A stretch of 64,000 nucleotides of DNA from Dipteris shenzhenensis (Eukaryota; Polypodiophyta; Polypodiopsida; Gleicheniales): the NCBI GenBank assembly GCA_047967505.1, contig CM106538.1; one strand, written 5' to 3'. The position numbers and the translations under genes were made by a program. Shown here in pieces: positions 23,588-33,429 of the stretch. Under the pieces are notes generated by a model. It did no database searches. It was not told the origin of the DNA and saw nothing but the letters and a program-made list of their open reading frames with translations. How positions within the stretch are numbered: the stretch's first letter is position 1; the number at the start of each line of letters is the position of its first letter.

Positions 23588-26500
23588 TCACGGTGGGATA
23601 AGGCGAGTGTGAATGAACAGCCAAAGAGGTGGTGAGTAGCGCCACTGAAGGCCCTGCGAAGCCTGCTCGAAGAAGAGGCCCTGTTTGTCCCAAACCTGGA
23701 GGAAACGTCTCCGCTTCTCCCGACCGGCCCGGGAGTCCCCCTGTATCTGGTCCCACTGGCCTCTGAGGGTGTGTATAATCTCACTCCAGATGTCAGTCAT
23801 GATCTGAGCAGTCGATAAGGAGGTGCCACCGAGGATCTGCACGCAGCGCGAGGTCCAAATGTGCCATCCTGCGATGCTGCTAATAATCTCCCAAACTGGC
23901 TGCCTCTCCTGAGCTTCTGTGTCAGCCTCTGCCAGGTGCTGCGGGAGACTCTCGAGCGGCCCCCACGTCCCCTGTGTGATAAGGAATGTGGGGTCCTGCT
24001 GACATGCCTCGAATAAGTGATGACAACCAGGTGCGGTGCTGCACCAACAGAACGCGCCCCGAGTGATCAATCCTAGCTCCGGTGCTGCGCGAGTAAGGAT
24101 CCCGAAAGTCCACCTCCACACTTCCTGGGCGCGAGTGCAACTCCATAGGCAGTGTTTTGGTGACTCCTCGTCCTCATGACAGATCTGACAACGTCCGTCC
24201 TGGCCTATCTGCCGCAACCAGCTCCCCACTGGAAGACCTTTGTGGGCAAGAAGCCACAGGAAGTAGGAGATCTTCCGCGGCCGCCAGCTCTCCCACAAGG
24301 CCTTCCAGAAGGCTTGCAAAAAGAACTTGGAAATACCCTGTGCATACCAACTGGGCCGCTGGGTGGGAGGGCGGCTCTGCATCCTCCCAAGAACTCGCCT
24401 GCCCAATGTCGTGCTGTAGGCAAAGAAAGAGGTTGCCCCTGACCTGTCACAATCTCTGGCCATCTCCACTCTCCTGGGTCCCAATCAAGCTTTGACAAGG
24501 CCCACCCCTCCCAGAGCCAGAGTCGCCAAAGCTGCAGCTGATCCTGCTCTATGCTAGGATCGGTCCGCCAAACCTTCCCCACGAGGCCTACGACCCGAAC
24601 CCTTTGTCATGGGAGTAGGGGGTCGATGAGCACATGCTCTCTCCTGAGTCGTCCATCCCCCATAACCGCGAAGAAGAAAACAGAGGAGTCGTCCATCCGC
24701 CCTACGACCACCAGTGAAATGCCACGGGGGGTGAACTGTCCCAGCCAACGGTCATCACCAGGCATGAGGATCTGAAGCTCAGGTGGAACCAACCAATCAG
24801 CTGGAATCGCGCCGTCGATCTCCGTACGTCTCGCCTGGGCTCCACGGGCACCTCCAGCTGCGTCTGCAAGATCAACCGTCTCCAAATGTCTGTACGTGTC
24901 CCTCCAAACTCGAAGGGGCCGAGCTGGCCCCCGCATCCAGCTGGCCCACCTGATGTGTGATCTTTCCCCCAACTGAAGGCCCTCGGCATCTCTGACCTGA
25001 TCGTTCCAGATAAGCGGCTGGCGATCGATCTCCTCCTGACAGCTAGGAGGGGACTGAATGAGACTGAGGCGGAGCTGCCTCCAAACCATGAGGAGGCTAC
25101 GAATGAGTGGGGAGCGGGGCGGAAGTGAAGATCCACCTGAGGGACGGAAGCCACTCTCCACCTCGGCGCGGGACACAAGAACCGACCCCCTGCTGAAGTA
25201 ACATCTTCCACGTTTGCCCCCCGGGGTCAAACCGCGGATAACTAGCTTGCCTAACAGGGCCCGACTCTGAGCTCTGGATCGATGACCCCCAAGCCACCCT
25301 CAGCCTGCGGAAGAATGACTGTCTGCCAAGCAACCCTGGCTCTGATATCTCTGAGGCCATCCTCCCCGGACCTCCGAACCAACCTCCTAAGCTGTGCCAC
25401 GCTGGATCTCGAGAAACACCAACAGGAAGCCACATACCAAGCTGTGGCTAGGAGGACCTGGTTGACTACCAGGGCAGAGTACCAGGGCACGACCTGCAAG
25501 GGAGAGCTTAGCAGCGCTCTAGAAAGCCAGCTTCCGTCGGATGGAATCTAGCACCGGGAGAAACTACTGAGCTGGCGTGATATCCAGGCCGACCTGAAAA
25601 CCGAGATATCTAGCTGTCTGTCCCCGCGGGATCCACCTGAAACCCAAAAACCTCCCCCACTGAGAGCACCCCCCGGGGTCTGTGAGAAAACCAACTGATT
25701 TGTTCCAGTTGATTTTCGCACCGACAGCCGAACAGAAGACCTCTAGGGCCAACCTCACCCTCTCCAGCATCATCTCATCATCCTGGACATACAGTGATGT
25801 GTCATCCGCATACTCCGAGTCCAGGAGCTCCGTGTCCTCCCGGAGTGGAAGGCGAACACCCCTGATCCCAGTAGACCTCGCCCGAAGGTAGTATGTCATA
25901 GCCTCAGCGAAGAAGAGAAACATGTAAGGAGCAAGGGGGCAGCCCTGACGCACTGATCTCTCCAGACGAAAACGCTCACCCATCCTGCCGCCAATGATGA
26001 CCTTGCTAGAAGCTGTCCTGTACAACGCTGAAATACCCTGAATCCATCCTGCTGGGAAACCTAGTCGCTCCAGAGTCCCCTCCAGAAAGGACCAGTCCAC
26101 TCGATCGTAGGCCTTCTCAAAGTCGAGAAGTAGGATGGCTAGGTGTGACCCACTGTGTTGAGCCCACTCCGCTGCCTCTGAGAAGGTGAAGACATTATCC
26201 AGGATACTGCAATCCTGGACAAAGCCTGTCTGAGTGTCATGAATGAGGTCTGGAAGTAGAGGCCGAACTCTGGCGCTGATCATCTTGGCAAGGATTTTGT
26301 AGGCAGTGGTAAGGAGGGTGATCGGGCGCCACTGACGGATCTCCTGTCTATCTCCTCCCTTCGGGATGAGGCAAATCAGTCCCGAGGAGAGGCTCTCTGG
26401 CATATAACCGCTGCTGAAAATCCTCTGAAGAGCTGCTAGGAGGGGCTGATGGATCTGATCCCAAAAGAAGGTGAAGAATGCCCGGGATAGCCCATCCTCG

Positions 26501-27958
26501 CCCGCGCATTTCTGCCAGTCGATGGCCATCAAGGCCTCCAACATCTCGTCCGTAGTGAACGGTGCCAACGTCGCCTGCATGCTCGGCTGGACCAGGGGTG
26601 GAATGTGCCTCCACACCTCCTCACGGGAGCCTCGAGTGCGAGGGGCGAGCGGCTCTTGCTGGAAAAGAGTCCTGTAGAAGTCGGTAGCCAACCCCAAGAC
26701 CTCACCCGGATCCGTAACGATGTGCCCCTCCGCTGTCCTGAGACTCCGAAGCTGATCACCTGCTGCTCTCTAGCCATGCGTCCTGAAGAACTCCCTCATC
26801 CGGTCACCCTTCCGAGCCCAGAAGGAGAGAGAGGCGTGATAGAAAAACTCTGACCGGCGCTGGAGGGTCTCCTAAAAAAGGGCTCTGACTCGAAGGGCCT
26901 GGATCCGAAGCTCCTCCGAGCCCGAAGCTGCCTGCTGGAGTCGCTGAATGGAGGCGAGGTCCCTCCGAAGAGCTCTCTCTGCCCCACCACTCCTGTCGAA
27001 CCTGTAGGGCTGCGAGCTGGCAAATCTGGCTGGACTCCTGCAAAGCCTGCGCCACCGAATCAACCAGATCCACGCACTCGCCCCAATCTCTGTCCCATAG
27101 ACTGCATATACTGCTGCGCACGTCCACCCTCAAGAAAATGGAGTCGAGAATCCGGCATGAACGGGGGGAAGGGCCTGAACTGCCGAGTCTAATGATAAGA
27201 GCACAAGCGCATGGTCGGAAAGTGTCGTCCCTGGAACTATACCCGCCTGACTGCCTCTGCTGATGGCCCAATCACTGACATAAAATCTATCCAGCCTCTC
27301 CAAGAGTCTGTCTCCTTTCCTGCGGAAGCCCCACGAGAAGTCCAAGCTCCCATGCCAACGCCGGAAGAACGGGTCTCTCCAACTGCCCCTACCTCCTGTC
27401 GCGAAGATGAATGAGTCCCAAGCGGACTGCTCTGCCTGAGACATACCTGTAAACTCCGGTCCTCTGCCCTGCTGGTCCTCCAAGGTCTCCAGATTGTTGA
27501 AGTCACCTCCAACAATCCAGGAATCCATGTCTGGGAGAATCCCTGTAAGTGTCCTCCAGAAGGTGGCTCTGCAACGGAGGTCTGTGAAAGCATAAATGTT
27601 GAGGATTCCTATTCTGAAACCCTCCAGTTTCAGGCCTACCCAAAGGGCACGGCCTGGGATCAACGTGCCATGACCGAAAAACTCCCTGGGCTAGCTGCTC
27701 GCACACGGAAGTACAGACACCTCCACTCCTCCCCTGTGCGCCGATCGAGGGCTCCCAATAAGTGTGAGAACGTCCAGGGAGAATCTTCCCGTAGCTACGG
27801 GAGTGAGCCGCAGAAAGCTTGTGCTCCTGGAGCAGAAGTACATCCAAACGACCAATCACTGCTGGCTGAAGTTCCTATCTCAAAATGAGCTTCCTAGGAC
27901 CACGGGTGCTGGAAGAATAAAACCCGTTCACATTCCAAGATACAAGGTGTAGGCTCAT
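23588..27958 (-). pseudogene. LINE-1 ORF2, endonuclease-reverse transcriptase
   Basis: The ATG at 27958 leads into SWNVNGF, LLLQEHKL, WIVGGDFNN and TLSDHALV, the motifs of an AP-type endonuclease. The reverse transcriptase lies at 26697-25564 with SSGLICLIPKGGD, LLLDFEKAYDRVDW, RQGCPLAPYMF and the catalytic SEYADDTSLY. The C-terminal region has CQICHEDEESPKHCLWSC, the zinc-binding domain of plant LINEs. A TAG near 27876 and frame changes near 27650, 27130, 26750, 25560 and 24500 inactivate it. It would nick target DNA and prime cDNA there. Confidence 0.9.
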
Positions 27959-29987
27959 GGTGAGGACTGGGAGGCTGCGAACAACTGTCTGCTCGCGGTC
28001 GAAGTCGATGAAGAAGCTGACATTTCGGAGTGGAGGCGCTGACGCTTATGAGAAGGTTTGGAGGGGGAGGCGGGGTCGTCCTGCCCGTTCTTCAACACCT
28101 TCAGCAAAGGCGAGAGGCCTTTGGTGCCATGAGCAAATGCTTTCTCGAGCCAGCTCGAGATCTCTGAAGTAGTCATCCCGTAGAAGGCTCGGAGTTTCTG
28201 AGGGGTCCAGGCTCTGACATCCTGGGGGAGGGGCCATGACAGGGGGGGCCTGAGGATCACAATCACTCTGAAGCGTTTGGCGGCGCAACGCCACCGCAGG
28301 CGCACGTCACCCTCGGACCACTGAGTCTCGAGAAGCTGCCCACCGCACGGGCCTATCCAGGAGCAAACCTGAGCGTGCGTCTGCTCTCTGAGAGCCTCCC
28401 AGACCGAGTCGTCTGTCCAGGTCTCGGTGCCGTCGCTGAGGAATGTGAAAGCAAAGCTAGGGCCATCCCTAGGGACCAAGGCGGCTATCTTCCCATCCGC
28501 CCCTTTGCGGAGCAGGAAGATACTGATGTCGAGACAAGAAGGGAAGGTCCCGAGGTCAACCACATCCAAGTAGTCCCAGGGGCCAGATCTGTAAAAGTCG
28601 CGAGGAAGCTCTCTCTCCTGAAGCTGAGGCCCATCAGAGTCTGTCACTGAGGGGCTAGCGGACAGGGAAGCCTGCTCCAGTGGTGGTGTAGACTCAGGGT
28701 GTCCTGCCAGTGAAGGGGGAGGGGGAGGAGGCTGGGGGGTAGGCGACTCAGACTCCACGGAGGCGACTAGCGGAGGAGGGGGAGCGGGGGCTGCCCTCGG
28801 CTGAGGAGCCGTCGGTGCAGCTAACTCTGCAGGAGAGCTGAGAGAGGCGGGGGGGGGGGGATGGGGATGCATCTGGAACTGGGGCTGAGAAGGAGGAGGA
28901 GGAGACTGAGGAGGAAGAGGCGGGGGCTGAAGCTGCGGGTCGGGAGAAGGGGGGTGCAACTGGGGAAGGGGCTGGGACTGAGTGGAAAGGGACTGGGGAG
29001 CGGAAGAGAGGGGGACCTGAGGCTGTGAAGGGCGGGCTACCGTCGAAGAAGAAGCTCTCCCAGGTCCCTGGAGCGACATCCTGTCAGGTCTCTGAGGTGC
29101 TGCTGCAGGTTGGGTAACCTCTGCCTCCTTGCCTTTATCAGAAATCTTCTTGTTCTTTCCTCTTTTCCTTCTAACCTCAGTCCAACCGCCAACTAACTCT
29201 GGACCGAACTCCGGCTGCCTCTGCTCCTCTTGACGTGGCTGCCCGGAGGGGGCGGAGGGGACGGAGGAGGAGGGGGCGGGGGAGGCCGAGAAGAGCTGGC
29301 GAATCGTGGACAAACAGCCGCCAAGTGCCCAAAGCCGTGACACCTCAGGCACTGGCCTGGCTGTCCGGTGACTACCATGCTCTGGGTGATGCTGCCGGCA
29401 TCTGTCACGATCTCGATCACTGCAGGGAGAGTCGCAGGATCCGCCACAGCCACACGGACTCGAGGGGCTCCTGCCGTAGTCACCGCGTCGACGAAAGTGT
29501 CGTGCATAACCCAGCCAAAGTGGGAGACCAGGTCCCTGACAATCGACCGCAGCTCAGCAGCAAGACCTGAAAAAACTAGCGTTACTGGATGGCGAGGTAT
29601 ACGGAACCAAGCATCAAAATCCGCTGCGCTGAATCCACGGTACCACGGGACTATCATAATAATCTTTCCATCCACCGACGTGGTGGAACCAGCAATCAGG
29701 TTGCTTGCAGCTTTCGCATTGGAGAGTTTGAGCCAAAAGATGCCCCTTCCCATAAGGGCCACCTCCTCAATATGGCCGTCCTCTAGCATGAGAGTGGACT
29801 GGAGTCAGTCCCTGATGGCTGATCTGGAGGGGAAATGTCCAATGACTCTGCCATAAACAGAGGTAAGGGCAAAGTCATTGGCAACCTCCTGAACCCGAGA
29901 CGATTGTTGCTCTGTCAGGATGACGCGGTAGGCATCTGGAGAGGGAGGGTCCGACTGGGCCTCCGGTTCCGGACAGGGAGCCGCCAT
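27955..29987 (-). pseudogene. LINE-1 ORF1, RNA-binding protein with CCHC knuckle
   Basis: It starts with ATG at 29987 (MAAPCPEPEAQ) and shows a plant-LINE ORF1 layout: an N-terminal DUF4283-like region (VYGRVIGHFPS, then GRGIFWLKLSNAKAA), a middle region, the knuckle CLRCHGFGHLAAVC (near 29325), then a very long proline/serine/glutamine-rich tail and a basic end. A stop at about 29806 (AIRD*LQS) and a frame change near 29260 within a proline run disrupt it. The last frame (29352-27955) ends in a TGA that overlaps the ORF2 start as ATGA. ORF1 proteins coat LINE RNA. Confidence 0.85.
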
Positions 29988-30799
29988 ACCGCCAAGACAA
30001 ACTGCGAGGCTTCCGATGAAGAAGAGACTGCCACCCAGAAAAAGAGAGGGATAGATGCGGGAGGGTGGAGCCTGGGTGTGAAGAAGACGGGTGCGGAGGC
30101 GGAGAGCGGGAAGGATGGGGGACGGAGGGCGAAGGAAACGGGGCGGGAGGCCGGGAGGCGGAGGTGGCGCGGGGTGGAGGGGTGAGGACAGAGAGCGGGT
30201 GAGGTGAGGAGGCGGGAGCGGGGGAGAGGCGGGGCGGGGCGGGGGGGCGGGGTGGAGGGGCGGGGCGGAAGGGCAAGAGGGGCGGGGCGGGGCGGAAGGG
30301 CAGGAGGGGCGGGGGCGGAAGGGCGGGGTGGAAGGGGCGGGGGTGGAGCGGAAGGGCGGGAGGGGCGGGGGCGGTGTGGCGAGGGCCGGGAGGGTGAAGC
30401 GGGAGGCGGGGGAGGAGCGGAGTGGGGCGGCGGGGCGGGTGAACCGAGGGGGTGGGGGGGTGAGGCGGAGCGGCGAGGGGGGGGTGAGCCGTAGCGAACG
30501 GGGGGCGGCGTGAGACGGGGTGCGGCAGAGGGGCGAGGGGGTGAGGGAGCGGAGAGGCGAGGGGTGAGGCGGAGAGGCGAGGGGTGAGAGCGGAGGGGGA
30601 TGAGGGGGTAAGAGCGGAAGGCGAGGGGACGCGGCGGCAGCGGCGAGGTGAGGCGGCGGGTGAGGGGGGGTGAGGGCGGAGAGGCAGGGGGTGGGGGTGG
30701 TCGAGGCGAGGAGGAGCTAGGGGGAGGTAGAGGCAGCGGGAGGGGAGGGGAGGCTCGCAGGAGCAGCAACTATCTCAAAGTTGAGATCAGCCAAATCTC
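29988..30799 (-). promoter_or_regulatory. LINE-1 5' UTR, extremely C-rich on the sense strand
   Basis: About 800 bp of near-continuous C-rich low-complexity sequence on the LINE sense strand (G-rich on plus, many ggcgggg and ggagggg runs). The first bases of the element carry a small inverted repeat (atctcaa-ag-ttgagat). LINE 5' UTRs usually hold the internal promoter. Proline-rich open frames here are composition artefacts. Confidence 0.7.
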
Positions 30800-31164
30800 G
30801 GAGGCCTTATGGTTATCTCGGCTAGTGGGAGATTTGGGCATTACAGGTGATATTCCATTGTTGCATTGTGACAGTCAGAGTGCTATTCAGTTGGCACACA
30901 ATCCTGTCTTTCATGCAAAGACAAAGCACATTGATGTGAAGTATCACTTCATCAGGGAGGTGATAGATGATAAGCTGATTCAGCTTGTCAAGATTCACAC
31001 AGATGATAATCCAGCAGATCTGTTGACAAAAGGCTTGCCTGCAGAGCGGTTTGCACATTGCCGACAGTTGATGGGTATAGGTTGAGCCTCACTTATTTTA
31101 CTTGAGGGCATATTGCCTTTAAGTGGGAGGTTGTTGGGGTAAAGGCACTATGGCCACCCAAGTA

Positions 31165-31352
31165 TGTTGGGGTAAAGGCACATTGCCACCCTTTAAAATG
31201 TTATGACCACTATGACTGTCTTAAGACAGTCATAGGGTGAGTACCTAATCCTAATAAAACCCTTGAGTTTGTGGTGTGGCTCAAGACATTTCACACACCC
31301 ACACTCCTAGTGTCTCCCTCTCCTAACGTTCCACCCCTCTCTCTTTCCCTCA
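31165..31352 (+). repeat. Copia-4 5' LTR
   Basis: 188 bp with the family start TGTTGGGGTAAAGGCAC and an end …ccctcaca two bases before a perfect methionine-tRNA primer site. Between them is a short inverted repeat, tgactgtcttaagacagtca (31213-31232), a perfect 20-bp palindrome. Confidence 0.75.
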
Positions 31353-31374
31353 CAAGTGGTATCAGAGCCTCTCT

Positions 31375-33073
31375 CCCTCTCACTCCGGTCTACCCCTCCC
31401 TCTACCCCTCCCTCTCCCCTCGGGCCTCGTGCCCTCAGCAGCGAGCAGGACGCGGCAGCAGCGAGCAGGGCAGCAGCAAGCCAGGGCGCAGCCACGAGCA
31501 GCAGGTGCACGACCCGCCGCGCGCAGCAGGCGCGCAAGCAGCCATAGCTGCAGCAGCAGCTAGCTGCTGCTAGCTGCTACCAGCAGCCAGGCGGCCGCAG
31601 CCTACCAGGCTGCCGCAGCCAGCCAGGCAGCCGCAGCCAGCGGCTGCAGCCAGTCGACCGGCTGCAAGGCAGCAGCGGCGACCAGCCGTACCGGCTGTAC
31701 GGACGCCGCGACAGGCAGCCGTACCGGCTGTACGGACGCGTGCACGTACAGGCAGCCGTACCGGCTGTACCCTCAGCCAAGATTTCGACATTTTTTTTTT
31801 GGGGGATCCGTGCCCTCGCAAGTACAGGGTACATCAGGTACACTGTGCAGGCACAGCAGGTACTTGCAGGTACAGCAGGCACAGAAATTTTTTTTTGGGG
31901 AAGAGAAAAAAAAAGGGGGAGCACTCTGCTCTTTTTGCATGGTACTTGCAAGTACACGCAAGTACAGAAGTACAACGAGGTTTTTTCTTGATGCATTTCC
32001 GGAATTTTTTCAGTTCTAAAACTGTGTGTTTGAGGTACAGCAAGTACACTCGTGTCCCTCGTGCTTGAGGTGACTAGTGCCACAGTGTGTGGTAGTTGCA
32101 CAGTTATTTTTCGGGAAGGTCAGATGCCTTAATTTGCAGAGGGCTTTTATGCTTTTGCTGAGTGCAAATCTCAGTTTTCGGGTGACAATTTCATAGGGCT
32201 TTTGCCTGGAAGTGTATGCAGTGTATGCCTTGAGGCAGTGTGGAGCCAAGGTGCCCACATTGGTCTCGTTTTCCGCAGTGTATCAGTGACATTTCTTTGC
32301 AGGTCACAATTTGTGTACGACACTTTGAAAATCTCAGTTGAGCAACGCTTGGCCAGGGCGCATCGAGTTTACTCGGTCCCTAACTGTCCATCGTTGACAG
32401 TGCTCAAAAGATCTTCTTTTCGGTGTTTGTACGTTGGGATCTGTGTTGCCACTGTGCACACAGGCAGTTTATGCATTACTTTGTCAGGTGAAAGTGCCAA
32501 GAGAGCGCTGTATTTTGTATGCTACCTCAGTGTTGAGGTGTTTTTTTTTTACTTGGTACAGGTGTCAAATCAAGGGGCTTTTGCCCAGATTTTGCTTGTG
32601 AGCACTTGAGTTACTGTTTGAGAACTTTAGATGCCTTTTATCCCCTTGGCAGAAGGGTGATTGTTTGGGATTTGTCCCATACTTTGTTGCAGGTTTTGTG
32701 ACAGGCTGAGGTGTTTGGAGCCTTTTTCAGTGGACAAAACAGTGTATGACAAGTGGTTTATGCATATAAAATCAGTGCAATACCTCATCTGAGGTGGGAG
32801 AAGTGATCAGGACATCAGTGTTTTGTGTTTCGTCAGATGATGATGCACTTGTAAAGCACTTGTGGAACAGCTGCAGCATTCTAAAGTTACTGTTTTATGC
32901 CTATTTGAGCACGGTACAGTGTGTCAGAAGGTACAGTGACTGGAGGGAAAATTTTCTGTTTTGCTGCAGGATTTTTTGACTGTGAAAAACAGCACTACTG
33001 TGAGTGCTCTTGGCTCTTGATAGAGCAGGTTTTCTGAGAAATCAGAATTTTATAGGCACTTTCCTTGTCTGAT
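31375..33073 (+). promoter_or_regulatory. Copia-4 leader with GCAG-rich and GTAC-rich repeats
   Basis: No ORF of note. From 31435 to 31680 it is GCAGC-rich. From 31681 to 31770 cagccgtaccggctgtac appears three times, and short units such as gcaagtac and caggtac continue to about 32060, giving 18 GTAC tetramers in 380 bp. The later part has the tcaaggggcttttgcc motif also found in the Copia-1 leader. Confidence 0.7.
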
Positions 33074-33104
33074 ATGGCACCAGGGGGAAGTGAATCCTCA
33101 ATAC

Positions 33105-33339
33105 TGTGACGGAGAACCGGAGTGAGTAGAAGTAGGGAGTGAGGAGACACACACACAGTAGTCACACACCAGTGGGTGGGGATAAACAACGAGTGGTACC
33201 TCCCCAAGTACACACACTAGTATATATATCTGTGGATAAGACTAGGACCACTAAGTACCTAAGTACAATGTGTACTTAGCGTACTTAGTAGTACTAGAAT
33301 AAAAACTGTTACAGGGTGGCCAGTGCCTTTACCCCAACA
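33105..33339 (-). repeat. Copia-2 3' LTR
   Basis: 235 bp from TGTTGGGGTAAAGGCAC to ccgtcaca on the minus strand. It has a TATA-like agatatatata and seven GTAC motifs, mostly within (c)taagtac or gtacttag contexts. Confidence 0.8.
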
Positions 33340-33429
33340 ACCTCCCACTTAAAGGCAATGTGCCCATAAGAGAGAGTAAAGAAAAAAAACAGCAATATAC
33401 ATCATCATGTACAAGACCAATTGGTCTGC

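Larger units (their letters stand above)
23454..30799 (-). mobile_element. LINE-1, full-length L1-like retrotransposon inserted in Copia-1
   Basis: A 12-bp target duplication, ggaggccttatg, lies at 23442-23453 and 30800-30811. The 3' end on the minus strand is an A-run (23455-23465). The 5' end meets the right-hand duplication after a long C-rich leader, so the element is not 5' truncated. It is 7.35 kb, clearly GC-richer than its surroundings. Order on the minus strand is 5' UTR, ORF1 with a CCHC knuckle, and ORF2 with endonuclease, reverse transcriptase and a C-terminal zinc-binding region. Confidence 0.95.
19663..31084 (+). pseudogene. Copia-1 gag-pol, frameshifted and split by LINE-1
   Basis: Gag begins at the ATG at 19663 and contains the zinc knuckle CYYCGKKGHTKKQC near 20360. 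Frame changes occur near 20410, 20850, 21190, 22070 and 23100. Protease (WIVDSGASFHVT), integrase (HSRMGHMS, CEHC, RSDNGGEYMS) and reverse transcriptase (LYVDDMLIAG) keep their catalytic residues. RNase H runs to ACKEAL at 23453 and resumes at 30800 as EALWLSRLVGDLG, ending …QLMGIG and stop at 31082-31084. Gag packages RNA and pol copies and integrates the element. The several frameshifts mean no functional polyprotein can be made. Confidence 0.92.
18661..31164 (+). mobile_element. Copia-1, Ty1/copia LTR retrotransposon interrupted by LINE-1
   Basis: The element starts TGTTGGGGTAAAGGCAC at 18661. A polypurine tract (aagtgggagg, 31121-31130) is followed by the same LTR start at 31132. Between them are gag and a pol with protease, integrase, reverse transcriptase and RNase H in copia order. 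LINE-1 (23454-30799) splits the RNase H. Only 33 bp of the 3' LTR remain before Copia-4 begins at 31165. It closely resembles Copia-2, so both belong to one family. Frameshifts in pol show it is dead. Confidence 0.9.
31165..33104 (+). mobile_element. Copia-4, 5' portion only
   Basis: It comprises an LTR at 31165-31352 (TGTTGGGGTAAAGGCAC to ccctcaca), primer site tggtatcagagcc at 31355-31367, a 1.7-kb leader, and the gag start at 33074 (MAPGGSESSIL), homologous to the gag N-terminus of Copia-1. Copia-2 begins after 11 codons. The base stretch before it, aatac (33100-33104), would be the Copia-2 target duplication, but the far copy is not found. Copia-4 itself starts inside the Copia-1 3' LTR. 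The rest of it is missing. Confidence 0.75.

Noticed and set aside
24157-24775. Plus-strand ORFs opposite LINE-1 ORF2
   Set aside because: GC-rich antisense shadows of the LINE reverse-strand coding sequence, without own motifs.
29915-30769. 284-codon proline/serine-rich ORF on the minus strand
   Set aside because: It lies in the C-rich LINE-1 5' UTR; all frames are open because of composition, and it has no motif.
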